Virus record (IMG/VR): IMGVR_UViG_3300019458_000079
Coordinates: 1-26,651 of that record
Strand: one strand, 5' to 3'
Origin: a virus
DNA length: 26,651 bases
The position numbers and the translations under genes are program-made. Of this stretch, positions 13,226 to 20,554 are shown piece by piece. Each line of letters starts with the position of its first letter. The stretch's first letter is position 1. Below the pieces are notes generated by a model that was not told the origin of the DNA, searched no databases, and was given only the letters and a program-made list of their open reading frames with translations.

Positions 13226-16123
13226 ATGGCGGATATTAACAGTCTTGCATTGAAGGTGTCACTCGATATAGAAGGCTTCAAAGAAGCTAATACTGAAGCT
13301 GGTGAATTAGCTACATCATTTTCAAAGCTAGCTGATTCATTGAACCAGTCAGGACAAAAGATAGTAAGCACCTTCAGACAGATTTCAGAACAATTAGAGA
13401 TTCTAAAAAGCGAACTTCAAGGTGCTGAGGAAAAACTGTCTTTATTCGGCATTGAGTTTGATATATCTAAGGATCCAACAGAGTCACTTAAAGCGCTGAG
13501 CGACGCGATTAAAAATTTCAAACAGTCATTAGTATCGGGAAATGAGGATGCAATAAAGTTTATTGCAAAATTAATAGATGGATTCGCTGATTTAATTAAT
13601 TGGATGAATGAAAATATTCCCGGATTAACGCAAGTAATTACTTTAATCACAGGATTGACTTTAGCCTTTCTAGCCGCTGTGCCAGTAGTTGCAGCGATTG
13701 TTGCCGGATTTACACTATTAGCGGGTCTTTTCGGAATTACAGGAACGGCTGTGGCTGGATTTGCTGGTACAGCTATATTGGCTGTTGTAGCTATAGCCGC
13801 AATCTCAGCAGCAGTAATCAGTTTGATCCAGAATTGGGGTGCCCTAGTTTTGGCAGCACAAGTGACGTGGGAGGAGAACATTGTCCCAATCTTAGAGACG
13901 GTTGCGGGTGCCATAGCAGGAGTACTGGGGGGAATTGGAGATATAGCATTAATCATATGGGAAGGGGTAAAAGAAACCACGTCAGCGGCTTGGGAATTTA
14001 TCACGGAAGTAGTATCGAACGCTGTGAGTTTACTGATAAGGATTTTCCAGGGTATCGGAGAGCAGCTATCTCAGACCTGGGAAGTAGTTAAGCAGACTGC
14101 ACTAGCCGCTTGGGAGAGCATAAAGGAGATAGTTGGAAACGCTATAGAATCAATTAAGGGCTTTTTCGGGGCGGTAGTTGAAAGACTTTTCGAAGTATGG
14201 GAATCGGCTAAAGAGACTGCATCAAATGCCTGGGAATTAATAAAGCAGACGGTATCAATCGGAGTTGAGTCGATAAAGGGGCTCTTCAGCGGAATAAGTG
14301 AAAGTCTAACCGGGGTATGGGAAGGAGCAAAAGAAAAGGCATCGGAGGCATGGGAAGGTATAAAAGGAATTGTGTCGGGAGCTGCAGAATCGATAAAGAA
14401 ATTCGGGGAGGATATCAAGAATAGTATTATAAAGGCTTTCACTGACGCGTTCGATAAGGTTAAGGAAATCTTTTCGAACCTGCTCGGTGGATTAAAAGAA
14501 AGTTGGGATAACTTTATCAATAGCCTTCCATCCTTAGATTTTTTCAAGAAAGGGGAACAGCCGACGGTTCCAGAAAATCCTCTGCCTACTCCAAGCCCGG
14601 AATCGGGCGGCGGGCCTTCGGCGTTTCTTAATCAGGACATTATAGATCTGGCCCAAGGGTATAAAAACCTAGGCGATAATATTGATTTTGCGACCGGGAA
14701 GACAAAAGACTTCAACATCGCTGTTTTGACTGAGGATGAGTTGCTCCAAGGTTCAGTTGCAAGTCTAGTATTAAATGGGGGGATGCTAAAGAATAATGGT
14801 ACAGCAGCATCTGATTTAAAAACCAAATATGAGAGAGTAAAAGTAGCAATAAATAATACTTCGGAGTCACTTGATAACGCCGGTATAAGCGCTGAAAACA
14901 CAAGTGAAAAATTCGAGCAGCTTGAGAATACTGGCGGGTTTTTTGAAGGGATAAAGCAGGGGTTCGTAGATTTTGTAGAGAATGTGGAGAGCAACAGCGA
15001 GCTTATGGCTGATTTCTTTGCAAATACGCTCTCGCAGATGAGTCAGAGTTTCAGCGATTTGTTTTTCAACGTACTCACCGGGAGATTCGACGACCTCAAG
15101 GACCTTGCGAAGCAGGCGTTCGAAGCGATACTGAGGGCTTTCCTCGACCTGGTAAGCGCGATTGCGACGAGGCAGATAGTATTGAGCATAGGCGGGTTAT
15201 TCGGAATAGGAAAAAGCGCGCAAGCTGCAGGAGGAGGGGGTAATCCGGTTGACATCGCGCAACAGGGGGCTGGTGTTGTTGGCAGCGGATTTGACTTGTT
15301 CGGCTCAGGAGGGGCATTTTCTACGCTGGGTCAGGGGTTAGGGTTGATAGCCCCGGTAAGTGGGGCGATAACTGCTGCGGAGGCTGTAGGAGCACCGGCG
15401 GGAGTGGGTTCGCTAATTGCTGCGCTCGAACCCGGAACAACCCTTGCTCCCGGATTTCTCGCCACGGCGGGGGCGGCGGTAACTATCGTCGGTGCGGTGC
15501 TTGCTGCTGCTGCACTTGCTTTCACGATAATCGCTCCACTTCTTGAGAAGACGCCAAGATTGGACATAGACTTCGATTCCGTGAAAACAGAGGCTGGGAG
15601 GAGGGCTGCGTTAGTCAGTGAGCTCTTGGACGACGACTTCCTGAAAGACGAAATAATAGATATATCGGTAAAGCGGAAGGCGGGTCTGGGGCTTGGAGGG
15701 GACGAGGGGATAAAGGACATACTCGCGGACGCCATACAGGTCGCGGTGAATAACCTGCTGGATATAATCAACAAGCTGCCGACTGACCTTGCGGACACCC
15801 TGACGGAGGAGCTCCTGAATACACCGCTCGACACGGAGACGGAGGTAGCCGGGGAGAGACTGTTCGAGTTCGATGCAAAAGGCAAGAAGATAGGCGAGAA
15901 ATTCAATCAGCTGATAAACGGGGAGATACAGGCTAAGTTCCTATTCGCGGTGGATGGGTTCCTGCAGACGATGTTCGAATCGCTGGGGGTGCTGCCGGAG
16001 GCCGCGGAGGCGTTCGTAGATGAGCAGTTCGATGCTTTCAAGAATGCAGGATCGAGAGAGGAGCGGGCGCAGATAGGGCAGACGATAGAGAATGAGGAGT
16101 GGGAGTATATGCAGGCTGCGTGA
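13226..16123 (+). CDS. Tape measure paralog B, truncated at C-terminus
   Basis: ATG 13226 is best placed behind GGAGG (13217-13221). The 965-residue protein has a unique N-terminal part of 569 residues: helices, a long hydrophobic region (about 133-240), and four exact 40-residue repeats with paired tryptophans (W245/W256, W285/W296, W325/W336, W365/W376). From G570 (GGFFEGIKQGF) it enters the domain shared with C and D: the tape-measure motif FSDLFFNVLTGRFDDLKDLA, a Gly-rich stretch, then KTPRLDIDFDSVK. It ends in ENEEWEYMQAA where copy D continues for another 500 residues. A 26-residue segment present in C and D is missing just before the end. The first 1.7 kb are AT-rich, the shared part GC-rich. 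Confidence 0.75.
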   Translation: MADINSLALKVSLDIEGFKEANTEAGELATSFSKLADSLNQSGQKIVSTFRQISEQLEILKSELQGAEEKLSLFGIEFDISKDPTESLKALSDAIKNFKQSLVSGNEDAIKFIAKLIDGFADLINWMNENIPGLTQVITLITGLTLAFLAAVPVVAAIVAGFTLLAGLFGITGTAVAGFAGTAILAVVAIAAISAAVISLIQNWGALVLAAQVTWEENIVPILETVAGAIAGVLGGIGDIALIIWEGVKETTSAAWEFITEVVSNAVSLLIRIFQGIGEQLSQTWEVVKQTALAAWESIKEIVGNAIESIKGFFGAVVERLFEVWESAKETASNAWELIKQTVSIGVESIKGLFSGISESLTGVWEGAKEKASEAWEGIKGIVSGAAESIKKFGEDIKNSIIKAFTDAFDKVKEIFSNLLGGLKESWDNFINSLPSLDFFKKGEQPTVPENPLPTPSPESGGGPSAFLNQDIIDLAQGYKNLGDNIDFATGKTKDFNIAVLTEDELLQGSVASLVLNGGMLKNNGTAASDLKTKYERVKVAINNTSESLDNAGISAENTSEKFEQLENTGGFFEGIKQGFVDFVENVESNSELMADFFANTLSQMSQSFSDLFFNVLTGRFDDLKDLAKQAFEAILRAFLDLVSAIATRQIVLSIGGLFGIGKSAQAAGGGGNPVDIAQQGAGVVGSGFDLFGSGGAFSTLGQGLGLIAPVSGAITAAEAVGAPAGVGSLIAALEPGTTLAPGFLATAGAAVTIVGAVLAAAALAFTIIAPLLEKTPRLDIDFDSVKTEAGRRAALVSELLDDDFLKDEIIDISVKRKAGLGLGGDEGIKDILADAIQVAVNNLLDIINKLPTDLADTLTEELLNTPLDTETEVAGERLFEFDAKGKKIGEKFNQLINGEIQAKFLFAVDGFLQTMFESLGVLPEAAEAFVDEQFDAFKNAGSREERAQIGQTIENEEWEYMQAA
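13955..14434 (+). repeat. Four 120-bp coding repeats in tape measure B
   Basis: Residues about 244-403 of the protein form four 40-residue repeats of the form W-E-x-x-K-E-x-x-x-x-A-W-E-x-I-K, with Trp pairs 11 residues apart. Regularly spaced aromatic residues are typical of tape measures, which are thought to contact the inner tube wall at fixed steps. Confidence 0.75.
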
Positions 16124-16762
16124 GGGATACCTTATATATATAGATACCTCAAAATGCAAAGGATGAGATCCTGCAAAATGCGGAATTGAGGGATGGGATT
16201 GTGCAATTTGCGGACTGAAAATTACGCGAGTTAGTAAAATGAAGAAATAAGAGGCAAGAAATCCGCAAAATGTTGAATTTGGTTATTTGAACAATGCAAA
16301 ATGTAAATTAGAGGGGAATCGAATCTGCAAAATGAAGGATTGGTAAGGCGGATATTGCGGATTGCAGAATTGGATATTAGGTGGCTTCAAAAGGTGAATT
16401 CTGCAAAATGAAGAATTATCGTGATGGAATTTTGCAATTTGCAGACTGAAAGTGTGATTTAAACTGCAAAATGAAGAATTTGAGGTGATTGGATTGCGCA
16501 ATTTGCGGAATCGGACGGAGAAAATATTGCAAATTGAAAGATTCTGAGAGGTGAAATCTGCAAATTGTGGATAGTAAAGACTGCTAATCAACAAATTGAA
16601 GAATTCTGGCAAGGAATGTTGCAAATTGAGGAGTTCGGTGTGGAGGAGAAGTAAAAATATGCAAAATGAAGACGGATATTGCAAAATGGAGAACTAAAGA
16701 GCCAAATAATCAACAAAATGAATGATTGTGAGGAAGAAAATTCGCAAATTGCAATGTTGGAA
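16124..16762. repeat. AT-rich degenerate repeat block 2
   Basis: This 639-nt block between cassettes B and C begins with ATACCTTATATATATAGATA, as in block 1, and then holds about twenty degenerate units spaced about 25-35 nt apart. Cores alternate between GCAAAATGAAGAATT and GCAATTTGCGGAATT types, which differ mainly in AAAATG versus AATTTG. The spacers are not conserved. The unit is too degenerate for a CRISPR repeat and no gene is supported here. Confidence 0.75.
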
Positions 16763-17152
16763 TTACGGCTTAGGGGTTTCTAATGAATCCGGATTTGGCT
16801 CATTCTGAGCAGTTTGGCGAGTATTTTCTCCGACTTTTAGATCGTATTTTTTGATTGTATTGATAGCCTCGGGGTCATCGAGAGGTAGCATTTCTTTATT
16901 GCCGCATTTTGGGCAGGTTTTTGTTTCTAGAAAGGATAATAAAATAGCAGTAATACCTATCGATAGGGCAATAAGTGAATATAAAAATGAAGGAAATGAA
17001 AAGTCAGAAGTCCCTGTACCATATGATTCGTGTTGTACAAAGCTAAACAAAAAACCAATTCCGAAGATCAAATTGCCATACGGAATCCATTTATCTAGGA
17101 ATCTTTTATTCGCCTTTCCTAAATAGTGGCATTTAGGGCAAAGTTTACTCAT
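16763..17152 (-). CDS. Small membrane protein with paired CxxC motifs (cassette C)
   Basis: The 129-residue protein has CPKC at 5-8, two hydrophobic segments (about 25-39 and 54-75), CPKC at 80-83, then MLPLDDPEAINTIKKYDLKV and a polar tail ending SLETPKP. The cassette D relative shares both cysteine pairs, the DNPEALNLIIKYDLKLG block and the ending SLETPK. The two cysteine pairs would form a zinc-ribbon-like knuckle joined through the membrane segments. It is AT-rich and divergent from tape measure C. Its function is unknown; the position fits an exclusion or injection-modulating role, which is inference. Confidence 0.68.
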   Translation of the reverse strand: MSKLCPKCHYLGKANKRFLDKWIPYGNLIFGIGFLFSFVQHESYGTGTSDFSFPSFLYSLIALSIGITAILLSFLETKTCPKCGNKEMLPLDDPEAINTIKKYDLKVGENTRQTAQNEPNPDSLETPKP

Positions 17153-17234
17153 AAATAAATTATAAACAGTTTACGAAGTAAAATCCAGTTGTAAGCTGGA
17201 AATGAAAGATTGTCATTGAAACGATTCATGTCAT

Positions 17235-17258
17235 ATGCCACCTAATATAGGATGGCAT
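17235..17258. other. Hairpin in the divergent intergenic region of cassette C
   Basis: ATGCCA and TGGCAT enclose CCT/AGG with an AATAT loop and one bulged base. It lies between the divergent starts, where a regulator could bind, or where a transcript leader could fold. No T-run follows, so it is not a terminator. Confidence 0.35.
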
Positions 17259-17290
17259 TATCTTGACCAATAATTCTAAACAAGGAGAAA

Positions 17291-17350
17291 ATGGTTAACG
17301 ATAAATTTAGATTCGTTAGCTTATCTAAATACAATGCCTATTATAGTTAA
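17291..17350 (+). CDS. 19-residue leader ORF overlapping tape measure C start
   Basis: ATG 17291 follows AAGGAG (17282-17287) and encodes MVNDKFRFVSLSKYNAYYS, stopping at 17350, inside the beginning of tape measure C (ATG 17334) in another frame. Tape measure C has no ribosome site of its own, so its translation may depend on this leader by coupling, or the start of C may have been damaged by a frameshift. Copies B and D have normal ribosome sites and no such leader. Confidence 0.4.
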   Translation: MVNDKFRFVSLSKYNAYYS

Positions 17351-19745
17351 GGTTGAAATCGACAAAGAACAATTTAAGGAACTTAGTACATTTGAACAAT
17401 ACTTGATAAAGACAGTGGATGATCTATCAAAGAAACTATCAGAAATACTTCCTATGGCTGGAACGATGCGGTCAGGTGACATAGGTATCGGACCTTCGGG
17501 CTTACTCAAAGGTATCATTACATTTTTATTAGGCTTTTTCGGCGAGGATGCTCTAAGAGAAGCGATGCGTATTGTAAGAGAATCAATACCAAAATCTCCC
17601 GAGGAAAATTTAGATGATTTGAAAGAAAGAGTTCAAGATCTAATTGATACTGCAACAGAAGCGAAGCTAATAGTTGAAGGCAGTGGTGAAATACCTAATT
17701 CCATTACGAAAGGCGATTTGCCACGTGACTTAGAGTTTATTCAGGAAAGGATAGATTCATTAAAGGAGTTACTTCTTAAAATTAATTCTCTTCAAGATGA
17801 ATTCAAGTCTGATGCACTTAAATCAGCGGACTCCCCTATCTCTTTTGGTGTAATAATACAAAAGAGAGAAGAGCAGATGGAGGCAGTAAAAAAAATACAG
17901 GAGGAGTTAAATGCGATACTAGAGCCGGGAAATGAAAAAATCAAGGAGAGAAGTCAGTTATTACCATTGCTCGAAAACGCGTATGCGAGTTTAGATGGAC
18001 CAACTTCTGATCTTATACTTGGTCAGGGCTTGATGTCTGATGCTTTTATCGGATCGACGCTAAGCGCGGTTAAGTTAGCGAAAGAGGGTATTAATCCGTT
18101 GACGGGAAAAGCGAGTGAGCTTGGAATATCGATTGAAGACTTATTTCAAAATACTAGCGAAGGGGCAGTGATATTCGGGTTTACGAAAGAGGAACTTCTT
18201 GGTCTTCGTGATGCTACAGATGAAGCGGCGAAGTCTACTGAATACCTGGGGGAGAACGGGTTTACGGCTGTCAAAGAGAATGTGGAACAGGCTGGAAACA
18301 AGCTGGGAACCCTGGATGCGAACCTGATGAATGTAGCGGATCGGAATAAGGATGTAGTGGATTCGCAGGACCAAGTGAATCAGGTGGTGGGAGAGAGCGG
18401 TGTTGTCTATGACGACGCAAGCAAGAGTGTGGAGAACTATGGGGATACTGTAGAGCAGGTACAGAATCAGGGAGGGTTTTTCGATGGAATAAAGCAGGGG
18501 TTCATTGATTTTGTGGAGAGCGTGGAGAGTAACAGCGAGCTTATGGCTGACTTTTTTGCTAATACCCTCTCGCAGATGTCACAGAGCTTCAGCGATCTGT
18601 TTTTCAACGTCATCACCGGGAGATTCGACGACCTCAAGGACCTGGCGAAGCAGGCGTTCGAGGCTATTCTCCGTGCATTTTTGGACCTCGTAAGTGCGAT
18701 AGCGACTAGGCAGATAGTTATTAGTATAGGCGGGTTATTTGGAATAGGAAAAGGCGCGCAAGCGGCGGGGGGAGGCGGAGGAAGTCCAACCGATATTGCA
18801 CAACAGGGGGCTGGTGTTGTTGGCAGCGGTTTAGGACTGTTTGGAAGTGGGGGAGCCTTTGCTACATTAGGGGCCGGTTTAGGTATAGGGGGTGCTACGG
18901 TAGCACCAATAGCAACTACGGGCGTAGGTGCTCTAAGTTTAGGGGGTCAAGCATCTATATTTTCAGCTTCCCTACCTAGTGCTTTTACAGGACCAGGCTT
19001 TTTAGCGACAGCGGGTGCTGCAATTACTGTTGTCGGGGCGGTATTAGCGGCAGCGGCGCTAGCGTTCACGATAATCGCTCCATTCCTTGAGAAGACACCC
19101 AGATTGGACATTGACTTCGATTCTGTAAAAACGGAAGCGGGGAGGAGGGCAGCGCTTATAAGCGAGCTGCTCGACGACGACTTCCTCAAGGACGAGATCA
19201 TAGACATCTCGGTTAAACGGAAAGCGGGTCTAGGGCTCGGAGGGGACGAGGGAATAAAGGACGTGCTCGCGGACGCCATACAGGTCGCGGTGAATAACCT
19301 GCTGGATATCATAAACAAGCTGCCCACTGACCTCGCGGATACGCTCTCGGAAGAGCTCCTGAACACCCCGCTCGATACTGAGACGGAAGTAGCCGGGGAG
19401 AGACTCTTCGAGTTCGACGCAAAGGGGAAGAAGATAGCCGAGAAGTTCAATCAGCTCATAAACGGGGAGATACAGGCTAAATTCCTCTTTGCAGTGGACG
19501 GGTTCCTGCAGACGATGTTCGAATCGCTGGGAGTGCTGCCCGAGGCCGCCGAGGCGTTCCTCGATGAGAGGTTCGAGGAGTTCAAGAACGCGGGATCGAG
19601 AGAGGCCAGGGCGGCTGTCGGACAAGAACTGCTCGCGGATATAAACGCGTTCGTGGACGCGTTCAATATTGTGTCGGGGAACGTGAACGATTCGATAGGG
19701 CAGACGATACGGAATGAGGAGATGGAGTACAGGCTGGCGGCGTGA
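17334..19745 (+). CDS. Tape measure paralog C, truncated at C-terminus
   Basis: The 803-residue protein has a unique 379-residue N-terminal part, predicted mainly helical with one hydrophobic stretch (LLKGIITFLLGFFG, about 58-71). It is a distant relative of the N-terminus of copy D (SGEIPNS...PRDLEFIQERID against SGEIENS...PRDLEFIEERID). From G380 (GGFFDGIKQGF) it carries the shared domain, close to copy B through the Gly-rich stretch, and ends RNEEMEYRLAA at the same point as copies A and B. The 5' part is AT-rich and the shared part GC-rich, giving a sharp composition change inside one gene. Whether it is expressed is unclear because its start lacks a ribosome site. Confidence 0.75.
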   Translation: MPIIVKVEIDKEQFKELSTFEQYLIKTVDDLSKKLSEILPMAGTMRSGDIGIGPSGLLKGIITFLLGFFGEDALREAMRIVRESIPKSPEENLDDLKERVQDLIDTATEAKLIVEGSGEIPNSITKGDLPRDLEFIQERIDSLKELLLKINSLQDEFKSDALKSADSPISFGVIIQKREEQMEAVKKIQEELNAILEPGNEKIKERSQLLPLLENAYASLDGPTSDLILGQGLMSDAFIGSTLSAVKLAKEGINPLTGKASELGISIEDLFQNTSEGAVIFGFTKEELLGLRDATDEAAKSTEYLGENGFTAVKENVEQAGNKLGTLDANLMNVADRNKDVVDSQDQVNQVVGESGVVYDDASKSVENYGDTVEQVQNQGGFFDGIKQGFIDFVESVESNSELMADFFANTLSQMSQSFSDLFFNVITGRFDDLKDLAKQAFEAILRAFLDLVSAIATRQIVISIGGLFGIGKGAQAAGGGGGSPTDIAQQGAGVVGSGLGLFGSGGAFATLGAGLGIGGATVAPIATTGVGALSLGGQASIFSASLPSAFTGPGFLATAGAAITVVGAVLAAAALAFTIIAPFLEKTPRLDIDFDSVKTEAGRRAALISELLDDDFLKDEIIDISVKRKAGLGLGGDEGIKDVLADAIQVAVNNLLDIINKLPTDLADTLSEELLNTPLDTETEVAGERLFEFDAKGKKIAEKFNQLINGEIQAKFLFAVDGFLQTMFESLGVLPEAAEAFLDERFEEFKNAGSREARAAVGQELLADINAFVDAFNIVSGNVNDSIGQTIRNEEMEYRLAA

Positions 19746-20092
19746 GGGATGGCATATATAAGGTATGGATTCCCGATCGGAGTCGGGAATGACAAGAAAT
19801 AATCTACAAAATGAAGAATAAATAGAAAAGAGTATGCAAAATAGTGATTTTGGTGATGGGATTGTGCAATTTGTGGATTAGAAGGAGATTAAATCCACAA
19901 AATGAAGGATACTGCCAGGGAAATGTTGCATATTGCGGGATTGGAGGACTGGAAGATTGCGGAATGAGGGAAATCCGCAGATTGAGGATTTCGGAGAAGG
20001 GAAGATTGCAATTTGAAGAATAGAAAGTCCATAAATTCTTCAAAATGAGGAATTAGCAGAGGTAAATCTGCAAATTGAGGATTGGGAGGATG
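19746..20092. repeat. AT-rich degenerate repeat block 3
   Basis: This 347-nt block between cassettes C and D opens with ATATATAAGGTAT, which is the reverse complement of the opening of blocks 1 and 2, and a REP-like hairpin (ATTCCCGAT/GTCGGGAAT, 19770-19791). About ten degenerate GCAAAATGAAGAAT / GCAATTTGAAGAAT units follow. No gene is supported. Confidence 0.7.
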
Positions 20093-20464
20093 TTACTTTG
20101 GTGTTTCTAATGAACCTGTGCTTGGTTCGTTTTGAGAGTGTGGGAGAGGATTGTTGCCGAGTTTGAGGTCGTATTTTATAATTAAATTGAGTGCCTCAGG
20201 GTTATCAAGCGTAAGCATAGGTTTATGTTTGCAATTTGGACAGGTTGAGTTGCCTGTGAAGTGACTAATAATAACCTTTACCCCTCCGAATACTATTACA
20301 CCGGAAATCGCGGCAGTAAATAAGCCTAAAATAAGAAGAGAATCATAAGCTTTGAAGAAAATAAAAATGCCAAACATTATAATAGCTACCCCCAGAGCCA
20401 AATTACTGAAAATAGACTGTTTACCTTTTCCTATAAAGTGACACTTGGGGCAAATTTTATTCAT
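20093..20464 (-). CDS. Small membrane protein with paired CxxC motifs (cassette D)
   Basis: The 123-residue protein begins at MNKICPKC (start 20464); the frame is open 16 codons further but the family alignment places the start here. CPKC at 5-8, two hydrophobic segments (about 21-38 and 42-67), CPNC at 75-78, then MLTLDNPEALNLIIKYDLKL and a polar ending SLETPK. It is clearly related to the cassette C protein and more distantly to that of cassette A. It is AT-rich and divergent from the only full-length tape measure (90 nt between starts). If the family gives exclusion, this one would be the partner of the active tape measure. Confidence 0.68.
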   Translation of the reverse strand: MNKICPKCHFIGKGKQSIFSNLALGVAIIMFGIFIFFKAYDSLLILGLFTAAISGVIVFGGVKVIISHFTGNSTCPNCKHKPMLTLDNPEALNLIIKYDLKLGNNPLPHSQNEPSTGSLETPK

Positions 20465-20554
20465 ACCAAGATAATAACGTAGAAAGGAACAACAAGCTAG
20501 TATAGAAATCACCTGTTAGCGGTAAAGAAATCGGACTTATATCGAGGGGAAAAA

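Noticed and set aside
16283-16684. Minus-strand ORFs in the AT-rich blocks (also 12442-12750 and 19804-20043)
   Set aside because: They read the degenerate GCAAAATGAAGAATT repeats on the other strand and give low-complexity Phe/Leu/Ser/Ile strings, with no ribosome site or conservation.
16124-16762. CRISPR-like array of about 20 short repeats
   Set aside because: The repeat cores are only about 15 nt, highly degenerate and unevenly spaced, and no cas gene is present.
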